A DNA stretch of 64,000 nt, taken from positions 1,302,001-1,366,000 of the forward strand of contig NZ_CP012034.1 of assembly GCF_001050475.1 (NCBI RefSeq), written 5' to 3'. Origin of the DNA: Companilactobacillus ginsenosidimutans (GTDB lineage: Bacteria > Bacillota > Bacilli > Lactobacillales > Lactobacillaceae). The notes under the pieces were generated by a model. It did no database searches and was not told where the DNA came from. It saw only the letters and a list, made by a program, of their open reading frames with translations. Positions 27,036 through 34,883 of this stretch are shown here, piece after piece (positions within the stretch are counted from its first letter, which is position 1; every line of letters begins with the position of its first letter). Position numbers and translations under genes: made by a program.

Positions 27036-27260
27036 TTATTTGTGTTCACTCAGTTCAATAATCTCATCAAAAAAGGTGTGGACAGGAATCTCCAGCTTTT
27101 GGTTTAGCACGAATATCTCCTGCTGCGTAAAGCCTAAGCCTTTAATCTTACGATAAACGGTTGAAATTGAAACGTCTAACGCTTCCGCAATTGCTTTTTG
27201 TCTGATCTTATGAATAACAAGGTATGACACCAATCCAGAATTAGTCAACAATCTTATCAC
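27036..27260 (-). CDS. Small helix-turn-helix DNA-binding protein
   Basis: The 74 residues include a clear HTH (KIRQKAIAEALDVSISTVYRKI, truncated here to the core, about residues 17-38), like phage Cro or XRE-type regulators, followed by a short helical tail (FFDEIIELSE). The frame opens with GTG at 27260; a TTG a few codons later would sit better behind GGAGTG, so the exact start is uncertain. It faces a 500-bp gene-poor region and could control the small-peptide cluster beyond it, though nothing in the sequence proves this. The gap 27261-27743 is AT-rich, with a hairpin CTTTGG/CCAAAG (about 27580), one GTGGTAG motif like those at 3.4-4.0 kb, and a palindrome CGTTATATAACG (about 27697). Confidence 0.65.
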   Translation of the reverse strand: MIRLLTNSGLVSYLVIHKIRQKAIAEALDVSISTVYRKIKGLGFTQQEIFVLNQKLEIPVHTFFDEIIELSEHK

Positions 27261-27743
27261 TCCGCTTTACTAATTTTTTGCGAACTTTTTTTTCCAATTA
27301 TAAACTTGCCTTAATTATTGTATTATCAAGAAATCATTAGCTCAATACCTGTGTATAAATTACGTCAGATAAGATGTGCTAAGCGTATATTTGACTTGTT
27401 CACTGAAAATATCATCATTTTTTACAAATCCATTTTCACTAAATAAACATAAAATGAATAATTATTATATCAGAATTTGTATCTTCTAATTAAAATAGAA
27501 AGTCAGATATTTGTATTTGTTTATAAATCTCACAAGTTCATTATAAAAGGGAGAAAGTGAAAATTAAATAAATTCGACTTTGGGTCGCACCAAAGCCCGT
27601 GGTAGATTGATTACATATTTAGTTGATTTTTAAAACATTATTTATATAACAATTGAACATTGAGATTGTGACATTGCTATATAATACATGTTATACGTTA
27701 TATAACGACGGCTCAAATGTCAATCGATAAATAAAATTTAGTA

Positions 27744-27770
27744 CAAAAAAAGAGTAGCAAAGCTACTCTT
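27744..27770 (-). terminator. Terminator of the small-peptide operon
   Basis: AGAGTAGC, 3-base loop, GCTACTCT, then T7 on the minus strand, just after the stop of the 40-residue peptide gene. Confidence 0.88.
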
Positions 27771-27778
27771 CGGTCTTA

Positions 27779-27901
27779 CTAACGAGGCATAGGTTTCAAT
27801 GCCTTATCAATAAAGGGTTTCAATGGTTCTGGTCTACCTTGTGGTGCTGGTTGTGCAGCTTGTTGTACTGCATCGTGAAAATCATTTGGAAAATTATTCA
27901 T
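27779..27901 (-). CDS. 40-residue proline/glutamine-rich peptide
   Basis: A frame too short for standard gene calls: MNNFPNDFHDAVQQAAQPAP..., ending KALKPMPR. GAAAGAGG lies about 9 bases before the ATG. It is the last of three tiny genes on the minus strand, 52 bp after the first 35-residue paralogue and directly followed by a terminator. That position, rather than homology, is the argument that it is translated. No signal peptide or transmembrane segment; function unknown. Confidence 0.55.
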   Translation of the reverse strand: MNNFPNDFHDAVQQAAQPAPQGRPEPLKPFIDKALKPMPR

Positions 27902-27953
27902 CTCTGTATCCTCTTTCGTATGATCAATATGGTATTTCTGTTTTAGTTTTAAA

Positions 27954-28061
27954 TTAGAAGCGTGTTACGTTGTCGAACAATTGTCCGACAGCATTTACAT
28001 CGTTAGCAGCTGTGTGGAAGCCTGTTGAAATTCCTGCGCGTAATGAGTTTAAAATAATCAT
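27954..28061 (-). CDS. 35-residue peptide, paralogue 1 of a three-member family
   Basis: Reads MIILNSLRAGISTGFHTAAN and continues DVNAVGQLFDNVTRF. GGAGG stands at good spacing before the ATG. It shares most positions with the next gene (28115-28222) and with 35466-35576, the pattern being MIILNS-RAG--TG--T--ND--AVGQ-FD-VT-F. The three genes differ mainly at third codon positions and by conservative changes, as expected for selected protein sequence. There is no export signal; the profile suggests an amphipathic helix. Function unknown. Confidence 0.72.
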   Translation of the reverse strand: MIILNSLRAGISTGFHTAANDVNAVGQLFDNVTRF

Positions 28062-28114
28062 AATGAATCCTCCGTATAATATGTTTGTTTTAATAGATTT
28101 TGTTTAGGGTTAAA

Positions 28115-28222
28115 TTAGAAACGTGTTACTTGATCAAAAAATTGACCTACAGCATTAACATCGTTAGCGACTGTGTGAATACCAGTTGAAAATCCGGCAC
28201 GTACTGAGTTAAGAATAATCAT
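28115..28222 (-). CDS. 35-residue peptide, paralogue 2
   Basis: Reads MIILNSVRAGFSTGIHTVAN and continues DVNAVGQFFDQVTRF. AAAGGAGG precedes the ATG. It is the first gene of the operon 28222 to 27779. Its 5' leader (TTAAGC..TTAAGGTGGAA.AGC, about 28250-28280) is almost the same as that of the separate paralogue at 35466-35576, so regulation is probably shared too. Function unknown. Confidence 0.72.
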   Translation of the reverse strand: MIILNSVRAGFSTGIHTVANDVNAVGQFFDQVTRF

Positions 28223-28280
28223 ATTAGCTACCTCCTTTATGTATTACATCTTCGCTTTTCCACCTTAAGGAAGGCTTAAA

Positions 28281-28314
28281 TCATACTAACTTTTTAATTT
28301 TGTAATATTACAAT
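28281..28314 (-). promoter_or_regulatory. Promoter region and palindromic operator of the small-peptide operon
   Basis: A -10 TATGAT (28281-28286, minus strand) sits at the same place as the TATATT of the 35.6-kb paralogue. Just upstream lies a perfect 14-bp palindrome, TTGTAATATTACAA (28301-28314), where a -35 would be; no good -35 is seen, suggesting an activator or repressor site. The palindrome is not present at the other locus. Confidence 0.4.
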
Positions 28315-28402
28315 CACGTCATCAAATAATAAATTTGTCTTTTAATTAAGTTCAGGTTATACTCTTAATCGTAACAATTACCATTTGGAAAAGAGGATTG
28401 CT

Positions 28403-28540
28403 ATGAAAGAAAAATTAGATTTAGCTAGTGCTTACCGTCAAGCACACAGTACCAACATTAAAACTAGACGTCGCGCCCTGAAAATTATTAAAGAGGCAAA
28501 ACAAAAACAAACATTAAAACAGGCAAAAGTGCTGAATTAA
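28403..28540 (+). CDS. Small basic protein (45 residues)
   Basis: MKEKLDLASAYRQAHSTNIK followed by a lysine/arginine-rich helix (TRRRALKIIKEAKQKQ). AAGAGG lies about 6 bases before the ATG. It is 27 bp upstream of the metal-binding lipoprotein gene, so the two are probably co-transcribed. Possibly a nucleic-acid-binding or ribosome-associated peptide from its charge, but no family is recognised. Confidence 0.55.
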   Translation: MKEKLDLASAYRQAHSTNIKTRRRALKIIKEAKQKQTLKQAKVLN

Positions 28541-28567
28541 CTTTTTTTAAGGGAGAGAAGTATCATT

Positions 28568-29437
28568 ATGAAACGAAACAAGTACCTTTTAGGAATATTT
28601 ATTTTGTCACTAGTCTTATTGGTTGGTTGTAGTAAAAACTCGACTGAGAAGACTATTTTGACCACTACTAACACTTACTATGAACCAGTGAAGAGTATTG
28701 TTGGTGACAAATATAAAGTTGAATCAATTATTAAATCCGTCAATGTTGATCCACACAGTTACACGCCAACATCTGACGTTTCTCAAAACGTAGCCAAAGC
28801 CCCCCTGATAGTTTCAAATGGATTAGGCTATGATGATTGGATCAACAAATTGGTTGAATCGAATAATAAACAAGACGACTTGCTCAGTCTTGGAAATGAC
28901 GTGCTTCATTTAAAAAATGGATCTAACGAACATGTTTGGTTCAATGTCAGTTATATGAAAAAATTGGCAAAAATCTTTTACCAGCGAATTTCCGAAATGG
29001 ATAATTTGAATAAGGATTATTATAAGAAAAATTACCAAGCTTACGATAAAAAATTAGATAAGCTGATTGATAAAGAAAATCAAATTAAAAAGATAGCTAA
29101 TGGTAAGAAAGCTTATGTTACTGAGCCATTGCCCGACTACCTTTTGAAAGATTTAGGTGTTTCTGTTGAAGACAACCATTTCGCTAAGGCGATTGAAGAT
29201 GGAAACGATCCTTCCATTAAGGATATTCGTGATATTCAGAATGGTTTGAAGAATCATGAGGTTGATTTTATTGTGGTTAATAAGCAGGTAAGTAGTGGGA
29301 CGGTTGATAAGATTAAGACAACCGCAAAAGAAAATAATATCCCTATCGTTTACTTGACTGAAACGCTTCCTAGTGATGTTGGTTATTATAGTTGGATGAA
29401 TGGTACTTTGGATGAGATTTTAGATGTTTTGAAGTAG
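28568..29437 (+). CDS. Zinc/manganese ABC transporter substrate-binding lipoprotein (ZnuA/AdcA-like)
   Basis: The 289-residue lipoprotein has a lipobox LVGC (cysteine about residue 21) and the cluster A-I binding-protein fold. Metal ligands are likely the His in VDPHSYTP (about 63), the His in NEHVWFN (about 118), the His in EDNHFAKA (about 200) and a late Asp or Glu. It lacks the His-rich loop of zinc-specific AdcA, so manganese is possible. No permease or ATPase gene is adjacent, so it must work with a transporter encoded elsewhere. GGGAGAG precedes the ATG. Hairpin element 4 begins right after the stop. Confidence 0.85.
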   Translation: MKRNKYLLGIFILSLVLLVGCSKNSTEKTILTTTNTYYEPVKSIVGDKYKVESIIKSVNVDPHSYTPTSDVSQNVAKAPLIVSNGLGYDDWINKLVESNNKQDDLLSLGNDVLHLKNGSNEHVWFNVSYMKKLAKIFYQRISEMDNLNKDYYKKNYQAYDKKLDKLIDKENQIKKIANGKKAYVTEPLPDYLLKDLGVSVEDNHFAKAIEDGNDPSIKDIRDIQNGLKNHEVDFIVVNKQVSSGTVDKIKTTAKENNIPIVYLTETLPSDVGYYSWMNGTLDEILDVLK

Positions 29438-29637
29438 GCTGGTTGCTGTCGTCTCCAGAGATGGGGAGAATTTTACTGGCTGTGCGGGACATCTCGTGCC
29501 ATAGTACGGTCACGAGACTCGGTTTGAAGCCTTTCGAAGTTCACGAAAGTCTCCAAACTCGCCCGGTGGTGTAATATGGCTGAAGCCATAACACCACTTT
29601 CACCGCCTGTAAAATTTCCCCATCTCTTCCGACTAGT
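29438..29637. repeat. Large intergenic hairpin element 4 (type B)
   Basis: Outer arms GAGATGGGGAGAATTTTAC (29458-29476) and GTAAAATTTCCCCATCTC (29608-29625). The conserved core TTTGAAGCCTTTCGAAG..ACGAAAGTCTCCAAA and the GGTGGTGT/ACACCAC and ATGGCTGAAGCCAT sub-hairpins lie inside. It begins at the stop codon of the metal-binding lipoprotein gene and lies between convergent genes. Confidence 0.9.
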
Positions 29638-29693
29638 GTATTTATATCAATACTTGTTTCAATGTTTCATCATTTGGAATTTATCGATGAACT

Positions 29694-29735
29694 CAAAAAA
29701 GGTCAAACACTTTTAATTGTGTTTGGCCTTTTATT
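29694..29735 (-). terminator. Terminator of the ABC exporter operon
   Basis: AAGGCCAAACAC/GTGTTTGACCTT hairpin and T-run on the minus strand; symmetrical enough to work on the plus strand too. Confidence 0.8.
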
Positions 29736-29740
29736 GGCTT

Positions 29741-30889
29741 TCAGTATTTTTTTAACTTTTGAGTTGTTAGTAACAAAATCACTAGAAGTATAATTGCCGA
29801 AATAACTAGACAATATATACCACTGGAATAACTAACGGAAAAATTACCTATCTGTTTCGAGAACTGTCCTGAGACTACACTTACACTATTGAAATATGTG
29901 GTTGGAAGATATTTTGATATTTTTTGAATTGGTTCAATAATCATGGATCCAACAATTAAACCACATATCAGTAACAAGTTTACAAATAACGTTGCTACTT
30001 TATTTCTAATCAAATAAGTAATTAGGTAAACGAGTTCAACCAAGATTATTATCGACAAAGCTGATAACAACATTGATTTGAAAAATACGATCTCTGTTCC
30101 TTGAAAATACATGTCGTTATTTGACTGCCATGATAAAAATGGATACTTCCAACTTGTACTTCCTCCAAGTGAAAAACCAATTAAGTATGAGATCAAGATG
30201 AACAAGAATAATGATGCGAGAGAAATAGTGGTTCCAAATAATGTCTCTATAAATAATTTCTTTCTTCTGGAAATTGGAATGAGATTCGTAATATCAATCT
30301 TATCAATATATGAGTCCGAGAAAATTTGACTCAGAATAAATATCAAGCATATTGTGAAGATTACAGGTACGATGTTTTGCAGTATCCATGTTGTAAAAGT
30401 AATAGATTTAGTCGGGTAATAATCAGAGTTTTTCTCAATGTTATTCACTTTTAAATATTGAAATCTCAGATTATCTCTTCTTATTGCTTGCCCTAACTCG
30501 CCGGATGAGCTTCCGCCTTGTGAATCTTTGTTGATCTCAAAATCTTTACTTGTTTGTAAAATATCAATATCATAGGCTTCTTGAAAATCATCATTTTTGA
30601 TATCACTTAACTTTCTCTCGTTCTGATGTAACATTTCCTTTTGCTGTTTTAAATTACTCTGATCTATTTCTTTATGTTCATTATCTTTAATGGAGGATGC
30701 AGAATATTCAGCAATATTCTTCTTAGATAATTTTACTTCCCGTACAGCATCATTCTCATAACTATAAGTATTGGCGTTATTATTGTTGAAAAAGAAACAA
30801 GTACAAATTGTAAGAATCATAATAATCAAGGGAATAAGGTTAATTTTATTTTTAATAACTTTCTTGAACAAAAAATTAAAGTATGTCAT
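29741..30889 (-). CDS. ABC-2 type exporter permease
   Basis: The 382-residue protein has one N-terminal transmembrane helix (about residues 16-34), a charged extracytoplasmic region of about 130 residues (KEIDQSNLKQQKEMLHQNER is part), then five or six more helices. This is the layout of ABC-2 permeases that export peptides or drugs or confer bacteriocin immunity. Its start overlaps the end of the ATPase gene by 14 bp. Substrate unknown. Confidence 0.75.
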   Translation of the reverse strand: MTYFNFLFKKVIKNKINLIPLIIMILTICTCFFFNNNNANTYSYENDAVREVKLSKKNIAEYSASSIKDNEHKEIDQSNLKQQKEMLHQNERKLSDIKNDDFQEAYDIDILQTSKDFEINKDSQGGSSSGELGQAIRRDNLRFQYLKVNNIEKNSDYYPTKSITFTTWILQNIVPVIFTICLIFILSQIFSDSYIDKIDITNLIPISRRKKLFIETLFGTTISLASLFLFILISYLIGFSLGGSTSWKYPFLSWQSNNDMYFQGTEIVFFKSMLLSALSIIILVELVYLITYLIRNKVATLFVNLLLICGLIVGSMIIEPIQKISKYLPTTYFNSVSVVSGQFSKQIGNFSVSYSSGIYCLVISAIILLVILLLTTQKLKKY

Positions 30890-31502
30890 TTTTATTCACC
30901 TCGATGCCTTCATGATTTATTTTCATAATATAGTCGCTATAATCATGAACGTCTTCTAAATAATGAGATGAAATGATAATTATTTTCCCAGACTGTTTTA
31001 AATTCAATAATTGTTGAAATAATAAGGCCCTGCTTTCTTCGTCCAAACCATTTGTTATTTCGTCCATGATTAATAATGTCGCATCACTCATAACGTACAT
31101 TGAAAACAATACTTTTTGTTTCATACCCAATGAATATTTCCCAATGGGTTTTTTAATAAAACTTTCCATAGAGAAATATGTTATTAACTTTTCAATTGAT
31201 TTTTCAGAGTTATACATTTTCTTTATGAATTTTAGATATTCCAATCCTGATAGATTTTTATCAAACCAATTTGAGGATTCGAAGTAAAAGATATCGTTCT
31301 TGCTATTTTTTATTTGGATATTATTCAATGTCACGTCTCCACCTTGAGATGGAATTAAATCTAAAATTGATCTAAAAAAAGTTGTCTTTCCTGAACCATT
31401 TGGTGCGACAAATCCGTAAATATTGCCTTCCTTAAATGAAAAATTGAAATCATTAATTAACCTAATTTCATGACCTATGTTTAATCCTTTAACTACTAGC
31501 AT
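30876..31502 (-). CDS. ABC transporter ATP-binding protein (exporter type)
   Basis: This 208-residue protein is a short ATPase with Walker A APNGSGKTT (about residue 34), signature YSLGMKQKV (about 122), Walker B LLIMDEITNGLDEE (about 143) and the switch SSHYLED. Some exporter ATPases of the DRA family are longer. It is the first gene of the two-gene operon and has a 140-nt leader with a hairpin terminator just before its ribosome site (GGGGAG), suggesting regulated readthrough. Confidence 0.88.
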   Translation of the reverse strand: MLVVKGLNIGHEIRLINDFNFSFKEGNIYGFVAPNGSGKTTFFRSILDLIPSQGGDVTLNNIQIKNSKNDIFYFESSNWFDKNLSGLEYLKFIKKMYNSEKSIEKLITYFSMESFIKKPIGKYSLGMKQKVLFSMYVMSDATLLIMDEITNGLDEESRALLFQQLLNLKQSGKIIIISSHYLEDVHDYSDYIMKINHEGIEVNKNDIL

Positions 31503-31516
31503 AAAAACACTCCCCT

Positions 31517-31545
31517 ATAAAAAAATACAGGTGTTATGCACCTGC
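31517..31545 (-). terminator. Leader terminator (possible attenuator) before the ABC exporter
   Basis: GCAGGTG, 5-base loop, CACCTGT, followed by A and T7, ending only about 15 bases before the ATPase start. A second, imperfect hairpin (GTGTTGA..TCAAACAC, about 31590-31617) precedes it. A 7-codon frame (MFILKSY) lies between them but has no close Shine-Dalgarno. Confidence 0.6.
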
Positions 31546-31651
31546 ACTACTATTGATTTCAGTAACTTTTTAGAATAAACATTGTGTCGTCTTGTGTTTG
31601 AGTCCCCTCGCTTGTCAACACTCAGCATTTACAAATATATTAATTAACTTA

Positions 31652-31680
31652 AGTATAGTTGATAATAAACGTCGTGTAAA
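31652..31680 (-). promoter_or_regulatory. Promoter of the ABC exporter operon
   Basis: TTTACA (31675-31680), 17 bp, TATACT (31652-31657) on the minus strand, giving a leader of about 145 nt. Confidence 0.6.
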
Positions 31681-31735
31681 CGTTTTCAATTCATATAATG
31701 ATTAATTTCTAGCTTATTATATGATAATCGCAAGC

Positions 31736-31770
31736 ACAAAAAAAGCTCAAGCACATTCTCGTGTTTGAGC
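31736..31770 (-). terminator. Terminator of the Fur-family gene
   Basis: GCTCAA.CAC/GTG.TTGAGC stem and T7 on the minus strand. Confidence 0.85.
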
Positions 31771-31778
31771 ATTTTTGT

Positions 31779-32225
31779 CTAAGCATTCATTTTTTCGGCA
31801 CAGTCATCGCATAGCCCCATGACTTCATAGTGTTGTGACTCTATTTTGAAATTGGGTAGTATGCTTTGAACTGCATCTATTGATGGGGCTTCTAGTTCTA
31901 CTACTCGACCACAATTTTCACAAATGAAGTGGCTGTGGTAGACGTTGTTGAAATCGCATTGATATTTGGCTCGTAGTCCATTGTTGAACATTCGGGTTTC
32001 TACTACGTGCAGTTCTTCTAGCATTTCAACATTACGGTAGACTGTTTCATAACTCATTCGGCTATATTCTTGACGAAGTTTATGATCAATCTCTGTTATT
32101 GGGACATAGTAATCCCGCTTGTTAAACAGGTAATCTAGCATGCTAGTTCGCTGTTTAGTAATACGTACATTGTCATTTTTTAAAAGTTCGATTGCTTCGT
32201 TATATGTTCCTTGCGTCTGAGTCAT
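31779..32225 (-). CDS. Fur-family metal/peroxide-responsive repressor
   Basis: The 148-residue protein has a winged helix (RITKQRTSMLDYLF to SYETVYRNVEMLEEL, residues 20-70). The dimerisation domain has HSHFICENCGRVVEL and a final CDDC, so both CxxC pairs of the structural zinc site are present. Fur, Zur and PerR cannot be separated safely by eye. AAGGAGA precedes the ATG. It sits 10 kb from the iron ABC transporter and 3 kb from the zinc/manganese lipoprotein, either of which could be in its regulon; the palindrome at 20444-20464 fits the family. Confidence 0.88.
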   Translation of the reverse strand: MTQTQGTYNEAIELLKNDNVRITKQRTSMLDYLFNKRDYYVPITEIDHKLRQEYSRMSYETVYRNVEMLEELHVVETRMFNNGLRAKYQCDFNNVYHSHFICENCGRVVELEAPSIDAVQSILPNFKIESQHYEVMGLCDDCAEKMNA

Positions 32226-32291
32226 GTCACTAATCTCCTTATATATTACGAAAATTATACTACAAGTTAGTAATATTTACTATTTAGACGA

Positions 32292-33239
32292 TTAGTAGCC
32301 ACGCTTCAAGTCAACGACGTTCTCTGCAACTTCTCCATTTTCGAGTAACGATTTCAAATTCTTTTTGAAAATTTTAAATGCACGTTCGGCATAATGTTTG
32401 CTGCGACCGGCATTATGTGGTGTTACGATGACATTTTTCATATCCCAAAGTGGATTGTCAGCTGGCAATGGTTCCGGCTCGAACACGTCTAATGCTGCCC
32501 CGGCAATTTGTCCACTTTCAAGAGCATCTATTAAATCATTGGTATCTGTGGTTTTGCCACGGCCAATATTGATATAGATGCTATTTTTTTGCATTTTTTC
32601 AAACACTACTTTGTCAAAAATATTCACTGTATCCTTCGTATCAGGCAAAATGTTAACCACGAAATCAGCTTTTCCAACGGCTTCACTCAACTGATCCATC
32701 GACATCATTTCATCCATGTATTCAGTTGGCTTGGCCGTTCTTCTAATTCCAATTGTCGACATCCCTAGAGCCTTGCAGTATCTCCCAAGAATACTACCGA
32801 TATTTCCGGCACCTACGATTAAAACTTTTTTTCCAAAAACTTCATCGTATGGTTCGTCAACATTCCAGTAATCATTATCTTGATCACGCATTGAAAGATG
32901 TAGCTTGCGAACAAACATCAGCATGTATGCCAAAGTTTGTTCAGCAATATTTATAGCATTTGCGCCAGATCCACTAGTTACAACGATATCTTCTTCGCGT
33001 AAATGATCCAGTGGAAGTGCGTCGACCCCGGCACGAATAGTTTGAATCCATTTCAAGTGACCATTAGCAACAGAGTGATCATTTAGGCGATTTGACCAGC
33101 CATAGATGACATCACTTTCCGTCAAATCTTCTTTTGAGGCCTCTTCTGGAGATTTCACCTCCAGGGAGATATCTTTCGACAACTCGAGAATTTCACTTTG
33201 TTGTTGTTCAGTAAGATCAATAAAACTTAAAATCTTCAT
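32292..33239 (-). CDS. D-isomer-specific 2-hydroxyacid dehydrogenase
   Basis: The 315-residue protein has NAD motif VLIVGAGNIGSILGRY (about 138), catalytic Arg in INIGRGKTTDTNDLI (about 225) and the catalytic His in TPHNAGRSKHY (about 272), where the usual TPHIGG is TPHNAG. That places it in the branch of uncharacterised GyaR/YPL113C-like dehydrogenases that act on short 2-keto acids. It follows the SDR gene by 32 bp on the same strand and may be the last gene of the MerR-controlled operon. Confidence 0.85.
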   Translation of the reverse strand: MKILSFIDLTEQQQSEILELSKDISLEVKSPEEASKEDLTESDVIYGWSNRLNDHSVANGHLKWIQTIRAGVDALPLDHLREEDIVVTSGSGANAINIAEQTLAYMLMFVRKLHLSMRDQDNDYWNVDEPYDEVFGKKVLIVGAGNIGSILGRYCKALGMSTIGIRRTAKPTEYMDEMMSMDQLSEAVGKADFVVNILPDTKDTVNIFDKVVFEKMQKNSIYINIGRGKTTDTNDLIDALESGQIAGAALDVFEPEPLPADNPLWDMKNVIVTPHNAGRSKHYAERAFKIFKKNLKSLLENGEVAENVVDLKRGY

Positions 33240-33271
33240 TTTCCTGCCTCACGCTTTTAAATTTGGGCAGG

Positions 33272-34015
33272 TTATGCTTGTTTTGTTGGATAAATCGTAA
33301 ACTCGTTAACATTAACTTCTTCAGGTTGGTCAATTGCAAAATTAACAACTCTGGCGATAGAAATTGGTGCAATTCCGACGGCATCATAAAGTTGATCCAT
33401 GCCGTTTCTAGCATCCTTATCCGTAATTGTATTCAACAACTCTGTATTAATAGCTGCGGGGTACAAAGTTGAAGTACGAATGTTAGTACCCTCTTGGGCA
33501 CTTTCTGTACGGATAACTTCCATCAAATTACGGACAGCAAATTTGGTTGCTCCATAAACTCCAGCTCCTGGAAAACTCTTAATTCCGGCAACTGATGAAG
33601 TAGTAATAATATGTCCGTGTTTTTGAGAAACAAAGTCAGGCATAACTGCTGCTACTCCATTTAATACACCTTTCAAATTAATGTCAATCATTTGGTCCCA
33701 TTCGTCCGTATGCAAAGCACTAATTGGCGAAGTAGGCATAATTCCAGCGTTATTAAAAATTACGTCTAATCCACCAAATTCGTCTTTAGCAGTTTGAACT
33801 AGAGCTTTAACTTGTTCAGGAACAGTGACATCTGTCACGTGATAGGCTGCTTTCCCACCATCTTTTTTGATATCGTCAACAATCTCTTGGAGGCGACCTT
33901 CACGTCTAGCACCTAAAACAACTTTGGCACCCTTCGACGCTAAAAGTTTAGCAGTAGCTTCACCAATTCCTGATGATGCTCCTGTAATAACAACTACTTT
34001 ATTTTCTACTGTCAT
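33272..34015 (-). CDS. Short-chain dehydrogenase/reductase
   Basis: The 247-residue protein shows the SDR cofactor motif VVITGASSGIGEATAKLL, the structural NNAG (about 90), catalytic Ser (TTSSVAG) and the YGATK catalytic Tyr-Lys pair. The ARREGR after strand 2 suggests NADP preference. Substrate unknown. It is the third gene of an operon after the carboxymuconolactone-decarboxylase-like and cupin genes (1-bp spacing), probably a detoxifying oxidoreductase given the MerR control. Confidence 0.9.
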   Translation of the reverse strand: MTVENKVVVITGASSGIGEATAKLLASKGAKVVLGARREGRLQEIVDDIKKDGGKAAYHVTDVTVPEQVKALVQTAKDEFGGLDVIFNNAGIMPTSPISALHTDEWDQMIDINLKGVLNGVAAVMPDFVSQKHGHIITTSSVAGIKSFPGAGVYGATKFAVRNLMEVIRTESAQEGTNIRTSTLYPAAINTELLNTITDKDARNGMDQLYDAVGIAPISIARVVNFAIDQPEEVNVNEFTIYPTKQA

Positions 34016-34016
34016 T

Positions 34017-34433
34017 TTATTCTCCTAATTTGTCATATTCTTCATCTGTGACTTCTTCGAGCCATTCTGATTCACCTGATGTAATTGCAACATGACTGAA
34101 CCAACTGTCTTTAGTAGCACCATGCCAGTGTTTTACACCTTCATGAATAACAACAACATCACCTTGTTTTAGTAATTGAGCTGGCTTACCAAATTCTTGA
34201 TACCAGCCTTCGCCACCTGTTACCAATAGAATTTGATATCCGTTGTGGTGGATGTGCCAATTATTTCTACAACTTGGTTCAAAAGTTACATTTCCAACAC
34301 CAAAATCGATGTTAGCTTCAGGACTAACAAGTCCCTTCAAATAACTTTGACCAATAAAATATTGAGCATAAGCGTCATTCTTGTCACCTACTGGAAAAAC
34401 TCCGTTTGTTTTTAATTCTTCATTTTTAGCCAT
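34017..34433 (-). CDS. Cupin-domain protein
   Basis: Start at ATG 34433 after GGAAGGAAG; 138 residues. Cupin motif 1 reads NWHIHHNGYQILLVTGGEGWYQ with metal-ligand histidines, and motif 2 GDVVVIHEGVKHWHGA. Such small cupins often bind a metal and act as isomerases, dioxygenases or sensors. Flanked tightly by the carboxymuconolactone-decarboxylase-like gene (5 bp) and the SDR gene. Exact reaction unknown. Confidence 0.88.
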   Translation of the reverse strand: MAKNEELKTNGVFPVGDKNDAYAQYFIGQSYLKGLVSPEANIDFGVGNVTFEPSCRNNWHIHHNGYQILLVTGGEGWYQEFGKPAQLLKQGDVVVIHEGVKHWHGATKDSWFSHVAITSGESEWLEEVTDEEYDKLGE

Positions 34434-34438
34434 ATTAA

Positions 34439-34759
34439 TTAATCTTCCTTCCAAATTTCTTTAGCGCGGTTAAATGCTGACCAAGCCTTTGGCCATCCTG
34501 CATAAAATGCCAAGTGTGTAATTTCAGCTACGATTTCTTCTTTAGTAATTCCATTTTTCTTACCGATACGTAAATGTGCTTCAAGTTGTTCTGTATTACC
34601 TGCAGAAATAATACTTGCGATCGTAATCATTGAACGATCATGGGCAGAAAGCTCATTTTCTTTATCCCAAACTTGTCCAAATAATACATCATCATTTAGT
34701 TCAGCAAATTGGGGAGCAAAATCTCCAAGCATATCATGTCCAGCTGTTTGTTTTGCCAT
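34439..34759 (-). CDS. Carboxymuconolactone decarboxylase-family protein
   Basis: Start at ATG 34759, preceded by AAAGGAGAA; 106 residues. The segment ELSAHDRSMITIASIISAGN followed by EQLEAHLRIGKKNGITKEEI is the CMD-family helical repeat. AhpD-type CxxC is absent, so it is not an alkylhydroperoxide reductase partner of that type. First gene of the operon, 42 bp from the MerR-type promoter. With the cupin it forms a pair often found together in lactobacilli. Confidence 0.85.
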   Translation of the reverse strand: MAKQTAGHDMLGDFAPQFAELNDDVLFGQVWDKENELSAHDRSMITIASIISAGNTEQLEAHLRIGKKNGITKEEIVAEITHLAFYAGWPKAWSAFNRAKEIWKED

Positions 34760-34801
34760 AATTATTTCTCCTTTTTGAATATCATTTTTTTGATTGACCT
34801 C

Positions 34802-34832
34802 AGTAAACACCTTAAAGTGCACTCGAAGTCAA
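34802..34832 (-). promoter_or_regulatory. MerR-type promoter with 19-bp spacer and dyad operator
   Basis: On the minus strand TTGACT and TTTACT are 19 bp apart, the over-long spacing that MerR activators correct by twisting DNA. The spacer holds a dyad, ACTTCGAGTGCACTTTAAGG (ACTTnnAGTGCACTnnAAGG). It drives the CMD-cupin-SDR operon and lies just downstream of the MerR-family gene. Confidence 0.8.
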
Positions 34833-34843
34833 TGGATTTCTCG

Positions 34844-34878
34844 AAAAAAAAAGAACAAACTTTTTAAAAGTCTGTTCT
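34844..34878 (-). terminator. Terminator of the MerR-family gene
   Basis: AGAACA.ACTTTT/AAAGT.TGTTCT hairpin and T8 on the minus strand, just upstream of the operon promoter. Confidence 0.8.
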
Positions 34879-34883
34879 GATAC

